Positions 1 to 9,636 are shown, counted from the first letter of the stretch. The stretch is DNA of 64,000 nt from an uncultured SAR116 cluster alpha proteobacterium (GCA_902590245.1 CACIWG010000004.1:20655-84654); one strand, 5' to 3'. Notes: generated by a model not told the origin, from the sequence alone. A program made the numbers and translations.

Positions 1-567
1 ATTACAATGAAATTTTATTTCTGGGAGATGTTTATGGTTTAAATTAAGTCCATAATAAAAAAAAGGAGAATTATTATTTTTTTGATATTCAATTAACTTT
101 TTACCTCCGCCACTAAATCCACTAACTGCTTGAAGTACAAACTGGTGAGAACGAGAAATTAATCCCATTTTTATTAATGGAAATATTATTAGATTAGATC
201 CAGTTGCATAACACCCTGGAACTGAGATTAATTTGGATATTTTTATATTATTTCTGTATTCATCTGATAATTCAGGCAACCCATAACTCCACATTGCAGA
301 AGTTCTGTGTGCAGTAGATGCATCTATAAAAATAGGACAATTTTGATCAAGTTCTTTTCCTAAAGCAACAGCTTCTCGCGAGGCTTCGTCAGGTAAACAC
401 AAGAATACTAAATCAGCCCTTTTCATCATTTCCTTTTTTTCTAATAAATTTTTCCTTTTATTAGGCTCAATTTTAATGACTTTTATATTTGGATGTTTTT
501 CTAATCTTTCATAAATTTGAAGTCCTGTAGTTCCTTCTTCACCATCAATAAAAACTTTTTTTATCAT
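1..567 (-). CDS. argC: N-acetyl-gamma-glutamyl-phosphate reductase, 5' part (cut by window edge)
   Basis: The first 189 residues of ArgC are visible; the rest lies off the left edge. The enzyme makes N-acetylglutamate semialdehyde with NADPH, the third step of arginine synthesis in the cytoplasm. The N-terminus has a nucleotide-binding loop (GTTGLQ, residues 12-17) and the catalytic cysteine sits in PGCYATG (117-123), followed by SGFSGGGK (149-156). The opening FIDGEEGTTG fits the shorter (about 310 aa) ArgC subtype. The ATG at 567 is preceded by an AGAGGA ribosome site. It is transcribed away from pmbA. argG, argF and argD occur elsewhere in the window, so the arginine genes are dispersed. 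Confidence 0.93.
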   Translation of the reverse strand, partial: MIKKVFIDGEEGTTGLQIYERLEKHPNIKVIKIEPNKRKNLLEKKEMMKRADLVFLCLPDEASREAVALGKELDQNCPIFIDASTAHRTSAMWSYGLPELSDEYRNNIKISKLISVPGCYATGSNLIIFPLIKMGLISRSHQFVLQAVSGFSGGGKKLIEYQKNNNSPFFYYGLNLNHKHLPEIKFHCN

Positions 568-641
568 GCAAATCCTCTAATTATTGAAAGAAATTAAAAA
601 ACATTTAAATTACTTATAATCAATTAATCAAAATAACTAAA

Positions 642-2003
642 ATGAAAAAATACAAAATAAATGAAATAATCTCTCTATTGCTTGATAAATCCAAAAAAAA
701 AGGTGCGACTGATACTGAAGTTATTATATCTAAAAGTTATGGAAAATCATTAGAAGTTAGAAATAATATAAAAGAAAAAATAGAAGAATATGATACATTC
801 AATATTGGAATTAGAGTATTTAAAGGCAAAAAGTTTTCTATACTTTCAACTAATAGAATTGATGAAAAATCATTAACAAAATTAGCTGAAAAAGCTACAG
901 AAATTGCTGAAGTTTCACCTGAAGATAATTTTAGTGGCATTGCTACAAAAAAGGATATAGAAAATTATCCTGTTCATAGAGAAATTAAAATACTTACATC
1001 AGATGATTTCAAACCTTCAATTGATCAAATGGAGATAAGAGCTAATGAAATAGAAAATGATGCCTTAAATTTCTCAAATAAGTTAATTAGTGATGGAGTT
1101 CAGGTAGCGTGGTCTAAGAATGAAACTTATTATTCTAATAGTAATAATTTTCATGACAAACATCTTAAATCAAACAATTCAAATTCTTTGACACTCATAG
1201 CTTCTAAATCAGATAAAATGGTAAGAGATTATGATTACTCATCAAAGGTATTTTATAACGATATTGAAGAACCAAAATTGTTAGCTAGGAGAGTTGCTAA
1301 AAAGGTTTTAGATAAAATTGGATCTACTAAAGCACCTACAGGTAAATTTCCAGTAGTTTTTGAACCAAGGGTAGCTAAATCAATTCTTAGCCATATAATT
1401 TCTGGAATTAATGGAACTTCAATTATAAATGGAACAAGTTTTTTAAAAGGTAAACTAAATGAACATATCTTTAATAAACAAATAAATATAATTGACGACC
1501 CACATTTATGCAAAGGACTAGGATCAAAATTATTTGATGCAGAGGGTTTAGGAACAAAAAAAATGAAGCTTGTTTCTAATGGGATATTAAAAAATTATTT
1601 GCTTAATCTTTCGTCAGCAAGACAATTAGGTTTGAATACTAACTGTAATGCTATAAGAAGCTTAACTTCACCTCCAGGCATAGGCGTAAGTAATGCTATG
1701 ATTATGCCGAGCAATATTGATGTAAAAGATATGATAAAAAATATTTCAAACGGGTTTTATATTACAGAATTACTCGGATCAAGCGTATCTTTGATTACTG
1801 GTGATTATAGTAGGGGAGCAAGTGGATTTTGGATTAAGAATGGCAAAATCTCAAATCCAATATCTGAAGCTACTATTGCAGGAAATTTAAAAGAAATGTT
1901 TTTACAAATGGTGCCTGCAAATAACTTAGTTTTAAATTCAACAATTTCTGCACCTAGTATATTAATCGATGGAATGACAATTGCAGGGGGATCTAATACT
2001 TAA
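642..2003 (+). CDS. pmbA: TldE/PmbA-family protease subunit
   Basis: 453 aa, normal length for PmbA (TldE). The family's characterised members form a TldD-TldE zinc protease complex that trims unfolded or modified peptides. TldE lacks the HExxxH zinc motif, and none is seen here, so this is the non-catalytic partner rather than TldD. The N-terminal alpha/beta domain covers roughly residues 1-190. The C-terminal half carries the conserved blocks FDAEGLGT, LTSPPGIGVSN and GDYSRGASGFWI. TldD is not in the window. The ATG at 642 has no clear ribosome site. The tyrosine phosphatase gene downstream probably overlaps its 3' end. In other alphaproteobacteria pmbA also lies upstream of the DUF374-waaA-lpxK block. 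Confidence 0.92.
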   Translation: MKKYKINEIISLLLDKSKKKGATDTEVIISKSYGKSLEVRNNIKEKIEEYDTFNIGIRVFKGKKFSILSTNRIDEKSLTKLAEKATEIAEVSPEDNFSGIATKKDIENYPVHREIKILTSDDFKPSIDQMEIRANEIENDALNFSNKLISDGVQVAWSKNETYYSNSNNFHDKHLKSNNSNSLTLIASKSDKMVRDYDYSSKVFYNDIEEPKLLARRVAKKVLDKIGSTKAPTGKFPVVFEPRVAKSILSHIISGINGTSIINGTSFLKGKLNEHIFNKQINIIDDPHLCKGLGSKLFDAEGLGTKKMKLVSNGILKNYLLNLSSARQLGLNTNCNAIRSLTSPPGIGVSNAMIMPSNIDVKDMIKNISNGFYITELLGSSVSLITGDYSRGASGFWIKNGKISNPISEATIAGNLKEMFLQMVPANNLVLNSTISAPSILIDGMTIAGGSNT

Positions 2004-2649
2004 CAATAAACTTAAAATTTTAAGATATTGGTATGAAATGATGATAGTTGATCATGGTTTTTTAAGACTATTATACAATAATTTTCATAAAATTGATGAT
2101 AATATGTATAGATCTAACATGCCTACACCACAAAGAATTAAAAAATATAAAAAACTAGGGATTAAAACTATAATCAACCTTCGAGGAGGAAAAAAAGATG
2201 GTGGTTGGTTTCTTGAAAAAAAAGCATGTGAACAAAATGGAATAGAGCTTGTAAACTTAGTAGCTCGATCACGTGCAGCACCAGATAAAAATATGATTTT
2301 TAAAGCTAACGCAATTTTCAACTCAATAAAATACCCAGCTTTAATTCACTGTAAGTCTGGAGCTGATAGAGCTGGCATTATATCATTTCTTTTTAAAGTT
2401 TTAAAATCGAAAGAAAATCCAGAAATAGCAAAAAAACAACTTTCATTAAAATATCTTCATATAAAACACGCAAAGACTGGTATACTTGATGCTTTTTGTG
2501 ATCTTTACATCAAATACTATAAAAAAACTAAAAATGCAGATCTTATTTATTGGACAAAAAATATTTACAAACCTCAAGCATTAGAAGCAAGTTTTTCTGA
2601 AAATAAATTTTTTGAAAAAATAATTACAAAAATTTTGAAAAGAGAATAA
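1981..2649 (+). CDS. Tyrosine/dual-specificity protein phosphatase
   Basis: 222 aa cytoplasmic protein of the cysteine-based phosphatase family. The P-loop signature HCKSGADRAG lies at residues 123-132, with nucleophile Cys124 and Arg130 (CX5R). The upstream block NLRGGKKDGGW is where such enzymes place the general-acid region. No ATG lies near the expected N-terminus: TTG at 1981 would overlap pmbA by 23 nt, an ATA at 1996 follows a G-rich AGGGGGA, and the first ATG (2038) would cut into a part that looks conserved. Similar phosphatases accompany lipid A genes in alphaproteobacteria. The substrate is unknown. The catalytic residues are seen directly; any role in envelope regulation is inference. 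Confidence 0.8.
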   Translation: MQGDLILNNKLKILRYWYEMMIVDHGFLRLLYNNFHKIDDNMYRSNMPTPQRIKKYKKLGIKTIINLRGGKKDGGWFLEKKACEQNGIELVNLVARSRAAPDKNMIFKANAIFNSIKYPALIHCKSGADRAGIISFLFKVLKSKENPEIAKKQLSLKYLHIKHAKTGILDAFCDLYIKYYKKTKNADLIYWTKNIYKPQALEASFSENKFFEKIITKILKRE

Positions 2650-2651
2650 TT

Positions 2652-4322
2652 TTATTTAATTTTACCATTAGAAATTATTAATTTTTGAGAATTTTTATTT
2701 ATTTCGTAGTCATCATGAGAAATATATATACATGTTTTATTTTTAGTTAATTGATTAATTGATTTTAAGATATTTTTTGAGGTTTTGGAATCTAACGCAC
2801 TAGTAACTTCATCTAACAATAAAATTTTTGAATTTTTTAAAAAAGCTCTTGCAATTGATATCCTTTGTTTTTGACCTCCAGATAAATTACTTCCAGCTTC
2901 ACCAATAACGGTGTCATAACCCTTTTCTTGACTTATAATATAATCATGAATATTAGCTAGTTTTGCCGCTTTTATTATTTCAGATTTAGTAGAATTTAAT
3001 TTACCTAAAGAAATGTTATTATAAAACGTATCATTGTAAATCATTGTTTCTTGACTAACTAAACTTATATTTTGTCTCAAAGAAATTAGTGATACATCTT
3101 TGATATTTATATCATCTATATAAATGTTACCATTTATAGGATCTATAAATCTACTAATCAAATTAAAGATTGTTGACTTACCACTTCCGCTTTCTCCAAT
3201 AATATGTATCTTTGCATTTTTTGTTTTGAAAGAAATTTTATCAAGAATAATTTTATTTTTTTCATAAAAGAAACTTACATCTTTAAACTCTATAGTTGGT
3301 TTTTTAGTAATGTTTAAATGTTTTTTAGAATTTACAATTTTCTCTATTTTAGGCTCTTCATTTAATTGATTGTAAATTCTTTGCAATGCACTGAAACCTT
3401 CTTGCAGAATAGTGTTAAAAGTTCCCAAAGCTCTGGCAGGTTGCGCTAACATTAACAATGCTGTTACAAATCCAATTACACTTCCAATTGTCATAAATCC
3501 AGAATTAATTCTATAACTAGCAATTAAAATCACAAAGGCAGCTGCAATACCTCCTAAAACTTCTAAGAGTGGTAAAACCTTTGCTCTACCCTTTACGAGA
3601 TCAAATAAACTTAAAAATAAACTGTCTAAAGATTTATTTATTCTGTTCTTCTCTAGTTTTTCCAACGAATATGATTTTATCATTGAAATATTCCTAAAAA
3701 CTTCAGACAAAAAAGAGGTTAAACTCTCCATCTTTTCTTGTAATGACAATGCATAAAATCTCTGTTTTTTTCCAATTGTTATAATTGGTTTTAATGCAAG
3801 TGGATAAATTGATAAGACGACTATGGCCAAAATCCAATCTAACCAAATCAAATAAACTATCAAAATTATAACTGTAATTAGATCTCTAATTAAATTATTT
3901 AAAGATCGTTCTATACTATCTCTTATTAAATTTACATCATTCATTATTCTAGATATATGATTTCCAGAAGAGATTTTTTTTATGACATTTAAATCAGAGA
4001 ACAACAAATGATTTGATAATTTTTTTTGTATTTCAATACTGACTTTTAAAGTTACTTTTGACACTTGTTTTATTTGAAAAAACATTGCCAAACCTCTTAA
4101 AGACGCCACTAATGCTATTATAGTTGGTAGAAAAAACCATGAATATTTGTTTTCAGTAAAATTATCAAAGACTTTTTGTATCAAAAAAGGATATATAGAA
4201 GTAGTTAAGCTTACAAATAAGAGTAAAATTAAACAAACAAAAATATCAGACTTTTGAGCAATAAAAAAATCTTTGTATAATTTTTTTATTAATTCAAAAT
4301 TATTTAGCTTTTTTTTATTCAT
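2652..4322 (-). CDS. msbA: MsbA-like ABC exporter, fused permease and ATPase
   Basis: 556 aa half-transporter. Six hydrophobic segments span about residues 25-300, followed by a nucleotide-binding domain with Walker A GESGSGKST (376-384), signature LSGGQ (480-484) and Walker B ILLLDE (500-505). Homodimers of this type flip lipid A across the inner membrane. The substrate is inferred from position next to DUF374, waaA, lpxK and an LpxL-type gene; a drug or other lipid exporter has the same architecture. It runs opposite to those genes, from a 54-nt divergent spacer holding a palindrome. Its stop is 2 nt from the convergent phosphatase stop. Confidence 0.85.
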   Translation of the reverse strand: MNKKKLNNFELIKKLYKDFFIAQKSDIFVCLILLLFVSLTTSIYPFLIQKVFDNFTENKYSWFFLPTIIALVASLRGLAMFFQIKQVSKVTLKVSIEIQKKLSNHLLFSDLNVIKKISSGNHISRIMNDVNLIRDSIERSLNNLIRDLITVIILIVYLIWLDWILAIVVLSIYPLALKPIITIGKKQRFYALSLQEKMESLTSFLSEVFRNISMIKSYSLEKLEKNRINKSLDSLFLSLFDLVKGRAKVLPLLEVLGGIAAAFVILIASYRINSGFMTIGSVIGFVTALLMLAQPARALGTFNTILQEGFSALQRIYNQLNEEPKIEKIVNSKKHLNITKKPTIEFKDVSFFYEKNKIILDKISFKTKNAKIHIIGESGSGKSTIFNLISRFIDPINGNIYIDDINIKDVSLISLRQNISLVSQETMIYNDTFYNNISLGKLNSTKSEIIKAAKLANIHDYIISQEKGYDTVIGEAGSNLSGGQKQRISIARAFLKNSKILLLDEVTSALDSKTSKNILKSINQLTKNKTCIYISHDDYEINKNSQKLIISNGKIK

Positions 4323-4323
4323 T

Positions 4324-4346
4324 TAATATATGTATACAATATATTA
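4324..4346. promoter_or_regulatory. Palindrome in the msbA/DUF374 divergent spacer
   Basis: Perfect 8-bp arms TAATATAT and ATATATTA (4324-4331 and 4339-4346) flank a 7-nt centre. It lies within the 54-nt spacer from which two lipid A genes diverge, so it could be an operator or overlapping -10 boxes. AT-rich palindromes are common by chance in such DNA. Confidence 0.3.
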
Positions 4347-4376
4347 ATTAATTAATAAAAATGTAATTATATTAAA

Positions 4377-5063
4377 ATGAAATTTATAAAAAGAATTAGT
4401 AAAAATAGATTTGGACAGAAATTTTTAGGTTATTTAGTATTTATTATTACAAGTTTTACCTATAAATCAATCTCTTGGAAATTGCTAAAAAATTCAAATA
4501 GTTACTATTTTAAGAAAAAAGAATCCATTATTTTTTGTACTTGGCATAATAGACTTTATTGTGGGCCATATTTATTACCAACAGATAAGTTAGTAATTAA
4601 TGCTCTACAATCCTCTCATTCTGACGGAATGATGACTGATGTTTTATTTAAGTTAATTAACATGAAAATAATTTATGGTTCTTCTAAAAAAAAAGGTGTT
4701 AGTGCATTTATAAAGATGATTAGAGCAATAGAAAATGGAGAAAGTTTAGCTATAACACCAGACGGACCAAAAGGCCCAAGAGAAATAGTAAAAGATGGAA
4801 TAATTAAACTTGCACAAAATACTGGAGCGCCAATTGTTCCTTTATTTTGGAAAGTAAAAAATCATAAAATATTAAATTCATGGGATAATTTTATAATACC
4901 ATTTCCATTTTCAAAAGGTGTTTACATTTTTGGTAAACCAATACACGTTAGAAGAAAAGTTACTGAAAAAAAGCTTTTTGAAATCAAGAATTTAATTCAA
5001 TATGAATTTGATAGACTCACGAAAGAAGTAGATAACTATAATTTTAATAAAGAAATTATTTAA
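4377..5063 (+). CDS. DUF374 / LPLAT-family acyltransferase-like protein
   Basis: 228 aa, usual length for the DUF374 group of lysophospholipid acyltransferase-like proteins. Visible family blocks are FCTWHNRL (53-60), SSHSDG (79-84; the H-S-D is the likely catalytic pair) and PDGPKGPR (128-135). The N-terminus (about 15-35) is hydrophobic and probably membrane-associated. The gene sits directly before waaA, whose ATG follows its TAA with no gap. In many alphaproteobacteria the same protein precedes waaA and lpxK, pointing to a role in lipid A or Kdo assembly. The exact acyl donor and acceptor are not known to me. Confidence 0.85.
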   Translation: MKFIKRISKNRFGQKFLGYLVFIITSFTYKSISWKLLKNSNSYYFKKKESIIFCTWHNRLYCGPYLLPTDKLVINALQSSHSDGMMTDVLFKLINMKIIYGSSKKKGVSAFIKMIRAIENGESLAITPDGPKGPREIVKDGIIKLAQNTGAPIVPLFWKVKNHKILNSWDNFIIPFPFSKGVYIFGKPIHVRRKVTEKKLFEIKNLIQYEFDRLTKEVDNYNFNKEII

Positions 5064-6377
5064 ATGACATATGCAATTTATAATTTTTTATGGAAGATAA
5101 TTGATTATTTTTTAATTAATTATCTAAATTTAAGAGTTGAACAAGGAAAGGAAATTAAATCAAGGCTTAACGAAAGATTTGGCAAACCTTCTGTACAAAA
5201 AGAAAACAAAAAAATTATTTGGATACATAGCTCAAGTGTTGGAGAGTCAGTTGCGGCTCTTGCCTTAGCAAAGTCAATGTTGAAAAATGGATTTAAAGAA
5301 AATGAATTCCATTTCTTAATTACAACCAATACTGTTACTTCATCAAGCTTTGTAAATAATAAAATTAAAAATGGCTTTCCAGGAACTCATCAATTTAATC
5401 CGCTTGATAACCCAAAATTCGTAGACAATTTTTTAGACTTTTGGACCCCAAAAATGGCCATATTTGTAGAATCAGATTTTTGGCCAAATTTAATCTACAA
5501 ATCATCAATAAAAAAAATTCCTTTAATCTTGGCATCATCTCAAATGTCTAAAAAATCATCTAGATTTTGGCGAGGGTTAGGAAGAGGTTTAGCTAAAAAA
5601 GTTTTTAAAAAAATTGATCTTGTTTTAGCTGTTGATCCATATAACGCAGAGTTGTTTAAATCATTAGGCTCAAAAAAAGTAAGAAGTTTAACAAGTTTGA
5701 AATCTATTGCTGACAAACCTCAAGTAAATAATGCATACATAGTAAAATTAAAAAGTTTTTTAAAAAATAAAAATATTTTTTTAGCAGCATCAACTCATTC
5801 TGGGGAAGAAGAAATTCTCTTAAAACTTGCAAATAATTTAAGAAGCAAAGGCATTGACAATACACTTATCATCATTGCTCCACGTCATATTGAAAGAGGT
5901 AAAGATATAAAAAAACTTATATTAAGTGCTGGATATGACATTAAATGCAGAAGCAATAATGAATTACCATCTCAAAATGATTTTTTTTATTTAGCAGATA
6001 CTATGGGAGAAATGGGATCATTAATTGAAATTTCTAATCTTGTTTTTGTGGCTGGTTCATTAATTAAAAAAATTGGTGGTCACAATCCAACTGAAGCTGC
6101 TAGTTTAGGAAAAGCAGTCATAATGGGACCTTACACAGAAAAATGTGAGGCACAAATTAATGATTTAGTTTGGTCAGGTGGTGCAATTAAGATTGAAAAA
6201 AAACCTGAATTTAAAAATCTTTTCATTGAAAAAGTAATTGCATTACTTAATCAACCATTAATTTTAGAAGATATGGGGAAAAATGCGCTTGATGCTTGTG
6301 GTTATGCTCAATTAAGAGCAGATGAAGCTAGCGAATATTTATTAGAAATTTTTAAGAACAGAAGCATCATAAAATGA
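5064..6377 (+). CDS. waaA: 3-deoxy-D-manno-octulosonic acid (Kdo) transferase
   Basis: 437 aa, near the family norm of about 425. WaaA (KdtA) adds Kdo from CMP-Kdo to the lipid IVA precursor at the cytoplasmic face of the inner membrane. A short hydrophobic N-terminus precedes a GT-B fold. The N-terminal block WIHSSSVGESVAAL and the C-terminal GGHNPTEAASLGKAV are both WaaA signatures. The ATG directly follows the DUF374 stop and the last 4 nt overlap lpxK (ATGA), so the genes are very likely one operon. Whether one or several Kdo units are added cannot be told from sequence. Confidence 0.93.
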   Translation: MTYAIYNFLWKIIDYFLINYLNLRVEQGKEIKSRLNERFGKPSVQKENKKIIWIHSSSVGESVAALALAKSMLKNGFKENEFHFLITTNTVTSSSFVNNKIKNGFPGTHQFNPLDNPKFVDNFLDFWTPKMAIFVESDFWPNLIYKSSIKKIPLILASSQMSKKSSRFWRGLGRGLAKKVFKKIDLVLAVDPYNAELFKSLGSKKVRSLTSLKSIADKPQVNNAYIVKLKSFLKNKNIFLAASTHSGEEEILLKLANNLRSKGIDNTLIIIAPRHIERGKDIKKLILSAGYDIKCRSNNELPSQNDFFYLADTMGEMGSLIEISNLVFVAGSLIKKIGGHNPTEAASLGKAVIMGPYTEKCEAQINDLVWSGGAIKIEKKPEFKNLFIEKVIALLNQPLILEDMGKNALDACGYAQLRADEASEYLLEIFKNRSIIK

Positions 6378-7375
6378 ATTTCTTTTACAATTTATGGTAT
6401 TCAAATTCGATAAAATACAAATTAATTTCCATCTTGCTTTATCCTTTTTCTTTATTATGGATTTGTATAGACAAATTAAAATTTCTTCTTATTAAACCTT
6501 ACAATTCTTTTTTGAAAATAATATGTGTAGGCAATATAAATGTAGGTGGAACTGGCAAAACACCAGTAGCTATATTTTTATTTAAAATGTTAAAAAAAAT
6601 GGGTTATAACCCAATATTTTTAACTTCTGGATATAAAGGTAAAATCTCTAAACCTTGTATCGCCCATACTGATGTTACCTTATTTGGAGATGAAGCTGTA
6701 ATTTTAAAAAAAACAGGTCCAACCGTCGTGTCAAAAAACAAGTTAGAAGGAGTTAAATATATAGAAACTCTAAATTCTAAAAAGAAAATATATGATATTA
6801 TCATTATGGATGATGGCTTACAAAATTATTCAATAGGAAAAGATTTATGTTTTTTGACCGTTGATAGAAAATCATTATTTGGAAATCAGTTTTGTTTACC
6901 TTCAGGTCCTTTAAGACAATCATTAAATTCTTGCAAAAAAAATATAAATAAGATTATTTTAACTGGAAATCGAAATTTTAAAAAAAATCATAATTTTTTA
7001 AAAAAAAATTTTTTAAATAGTTATATAAAAGTTGACAAAGTTTCTGAAAAAAAAAAATATTTAGCTTTCTCTGGTTTAGGTAATAACGTAAAATTTTTTG
7101 ACACTCTTAAAAGCGCTAATTATGATATAGTTTTAACAAAAGAATTTGAAGATCATCATAATTATAAAGAAAATGAAATTATTGGTCTTATAAAACTTGC
7201 AAATGAAAATAACCTTAAATTAATCACTACTGAGAAAGATATTGTTAAGATACCTAAAAAATATCATTTAAAAATTAATTGTCTTAAAATTAAAATTGAA
7301 TTTGATAAACAAGATTTATTTAGCTTAAAATCATTACTAAAAAAGAAATTAAATGACAGACCCATTATCTTTTAG
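6374..7375 (+). CDS. lpxK: Tetraacyldisaccharide 4'-kinase
   Basis: 333 aa, normal for LpxK, which phosphorylates the 4' position of the lipid A disaccharide using ATP at the inner membrane. An N-terminal hydrophobic helix (about 15-35) is followed by a P-loop, GNINVGGTGKTPV (53-65). The DDGLQ motif typical of LpxK is present (IIMDDGLQNYSIGKD). The start codon overlaps waaA by 4 nt and the 3' end overlaps the next acyltransferase by 23 nt. A lysine- and asparagine-rich C-terminal third reflects the AT-rich genome. Confidence 0.93.
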   Translation: MNFFYNLWYSNSIKYKLISILLYPFSLLWICIDKLKFLLIKPYNSFLKIICVGNINVGGTGKTPVAIFLFKMLKKMGYNPIFLTSGYKGKISKPCIAHTDVTLFGDEAVILKKTGPTVVSKNKLEGVKYIETLNSKKKIYDIIIMDDGLQNYSIGKDLCFLTVDRKSLFGNQFCLPSGPLRQSLNSCKKNINKIILTGNRNFKKNHNFLKKNFLNSYIKVDKVSEKKKYLAFSGLGNNVKFFDTLKSANYDIVLTKEFEDHHNYKENEIIGLIKLANENNLKLITTEKDIVKIPKKYHLKINCLKIKIEFDKQDLFSLKSLLKKKLNDRPIIF

Positions 7376-8240
7376 AATTAAAAAAAAAATTGATAGATAT
7401 ATTTATGACCCTATAATTGCATTAATTATACTCCCTTTTTTTTTAATAATAAAAATTCTACCATTTAAGATTTCTTCATTAATTTGTGGATCTTTAGTAT
7501 ATTTAATTGCTCCATTTACCAAATACCAAAAAAGAGTTCTAAATAATTTAAATATTTCTTTCCCCCAAAAAAAAGAAGCAGAAAAAATTAAAATTTCAAA
7601 GAGATTCTGGTTTAATTTTGGTCAAATAATCGGTGAGCTTCCACATATAGATAAAATTATTTCATCAAAAAAAGTTTTAATTTCAGGTCATAAGAAAATT
7701 CAAAAAGGTCCAGCTATTTTAATTGGAGCTCATTTAGCAAATTGGGAATTTTTATTACGAGTCGGAGAGATGTCTGGAAGGCGAGTAAGCTTTGTCTATA
7801 GACCAATCAATAATTGGATATTAAATAAATTACAATTTTCGAGGAATAGTAAAATTAATGCTGATTTTTTTAAAAAAGGACGTGCAGCTGCTATTGGAAT
7901 GGCAAATAAATTAAAAAAAGGTGAAGTAATTGGATTAACAAATGATCAAATTTTAAGAGAAGGTATTATGGTTCCTTTTTTTGGAAAAAAAACACCAACT
8001 CCACAAGCTGCAGCTATAATGTCACTTAAATGGAATGTTCCCATTTTCATGGTTAGAGTTGAGAGGTTAAACTTACTAAATTTTAAATTAACTATTGAAG
8101 ATGAAATCAAATTACCAAAAAGTACTAAAAATGATAATGCTGTCTACAAATTAACTGAATTAATTTCTAAAAGAACAGAGCAATGGATAATTGAAAGGCC
8201 AGAGCAATGGCTTTGGGCTCACAGAAGATGGGGAAAATAA
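7353..8240 (+). CDS. LpxL/HtrB-type lipid A acyltransferase
   Basis: 295 aa. One hydrophobic anchor (about 18-50) is followed by a late-acyltransferase fold. The catalytic HX4(D/E) motif is HLANWE (127-132), and further conserved blocks are FVYRPINN, GRAAAIG and PFFGKKTPTP. Enzymes of this family add secondary acyl chains to Kdo-lipid A. Only one such gene is visible here, so whether it acts as LpxL or LpxM is undecided. It ends the lipid A operon, 4 nt from the convergent xseA stop. The ATG at 7353 lies inside lpxK. Confidence 0.88.
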   Translation: MTDPLSFRIKKKIDRYIYDPIIALIILPFFLIIKILPFKISSLICGSLVYLIAPFTKYQKRVLNNLNISFPQKKEAEKIKISKRFWFNFGQIIGELPHIDKIISSKKVLISGHKKIQKGPAILIGAHLANWEFLLRVGEMSGRRVSFVYRPINNWILNKLQFSRNSKINADFFKKGRAAAIGMANKLKKGEVIGLTNDQILREGIMVPFFGKKTPTPQAAAIMSLKWNVPIFMVRVERLNLLNFKLTIEDEIKLPKSTKNDNAVYKLTELISKRTEQWIIERPEQWLWAHRRWGK

Positions 8241-8244
8241 TTAT

Positions 8245-9582
8245 TCAATTTTTGAATGTTATTCTTCTTATTCCATCAATAAACTGAATTTTACCTTCTT
8301 GATAGCTTTTTGCATCATTATATTTTTTAATTATATTATTTTCATTATCAAGTACTATAGCAAATCCCTTTTCTAAAGTTTTTTGAAAACTATTTGCTTC
8401 CATTAATTTTAATGTTGTAATTAATTTTAATTCTTTACTATCAATTATCTTCTTAAACGAATTGAAAAACTTTAATATTAACAAATTGAATTTATTTTCT
8501 AAATTATTGAATAAAATAATGGGTGGTTTTAGCAATCTTGAGTTACTATACAGTGTATTCTCAATATCTTTAATTTTTTTATTCATCAAATTAGATATGT
8601 TCATTAGAATAAAGTCATAACTTTGTATTTTATGATTTAATACATCTTTTGGCCTACTTAATTTCATTTTAGATATTAAATTTTTTAAATTTTCTAAATT
8701 ATTTTGATAAGCAACATATTTCCTTGAATTTAATTCAAATATTTTTCTTTTTAATTCTTTGGCAACCGGAAGACATAGTTCAATCGCAGCAGAGGGTGTT
8801 GGTGCTCTCAAATCAGCAACATAGTCAATTAATGTTATATCAGTTTCATGCCCAATAGCAGAAATTATAGGTATTTTACTTTCAAATGTTGATATTATAA
8901 CATTCTCTTCATTAAACCCCCAAAGATCCTCAACACTTCCACCTCCTCTAGCTATAATTATAGTATCAACATCGTGAAGAATTTTGTCAGACTTAAGTTT
9001 ATTTATCTTTTTTATTGCATTTGAAATTTCATAAGATGATTTAATGCCCTGTACACTTACAGAAAACAAATAAATCTTTAACGGAAATCTATCTAATACT
9101 CTATTAATCATGTCTTGAATTACAGCGCCTGATTTACTTGTAATAATAGCTATAGATTTAGGCAAAAAAGGTAATGTCTGTTTTTGATTGTTTTCAAAGT
9201 AACCCAATTTAAGAAATTTTCTTTTTCTTTCCTCAAAAAGCTTTAATAAAGCACCCTCTCCTGAAATTTCTATTGATTCAACAATAATTTGATATTTAGA
9301 TTGACCAGAAAAAGTTGTAATTTTCCCTGTACATATTATCTCTAAGCCCTCTTCAAGATTTATATTTATTGTAGAGGAATTGTATCTCCAAATAACTGCG
9401 GAAATAATTGAATTTTCATCTTTTAAATTGAAGTAAATATGACCAGATGCGGGGAAGGACGGCTTTGAAATTTCACCTTTTATTTTAATTGATGAAAAAT
9501 TTTGTTCTACCAATTTCTTGATTGAATCAGAGATGTCGGAAACAGAAAAAATAGAATTATTTAAATTAAAATTTGTTGGCAT
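8245..9582 (-). CDS. xseA: Exodeoxyribonuclease VII large subunit
   Basis: 445 aa, normal XseA length. The N-terminal OB fold (about 10-105, with SGHIYFNLKD) binds single-stranded DNA. The catalytic domain has the conserved block GGGSVEDLWGFN (near residue 215) and GHETDITLID. A long coiled-coil region follows, then a short C-terminal tail. Exonuclease VII needs the small subunit XseB, which is not in the window. The gene diverges from purD over a 54-nt spacer. In several alphaproteobacteria xseA lies between lpxK and purD, as here. Confidence 0.94.
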   Translation of the reverse strand: MPTNFNLNNSIFSVSDISDSIKKLVEQNFSSIKIKGEISKPSFPASGHIYFNLKDENSIISAVIWRYNSSTININLEEGLEIICTGKITTFSGQSKYQIIVESIEISGEGALLKLFEERKRKFLKLGYFENNQKQTLPFLPKSIAIITSKSGAVIQDMINRVLDRFPLKIYLFSVSVQGIKSSYEISNAIKKINKLKSDKILHDVDTIIIARGGGSVEDLWGFNEENVIISTFESKIPIISAIGHETDITLIDYVADLRAPTPSAAIELCLPVAKELKRKIFELNSRKYVAYQNNLENLKNLISKMKLSRPKDVLNHKIQSYDFILMNISNLMNKKIKDIENTLYSNSRLLKPPIILFNNLENKFNLLILKFFNSFKKIIDSKELKLITTLKLMEANSFQKTLEKGFAIVLDNENNIIKKYNDAKSYQEGKIQFIDGIRRITFKN

Positions 9583-9636
9583 TTATAAATTCTATGTCAT
9601 ATTTTTAGAAATAAAAACAATTTTGGAAATTAAAAT

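Noticed and set aside
8243..8257. ATTCAA-TTT-TTGAAT hairpin at the lpxL/xseA junction as a terminator
   Set aside because: The stem is only 6 bp of mostly A-T pairs and overlaps the xseA stop, too weak to call.
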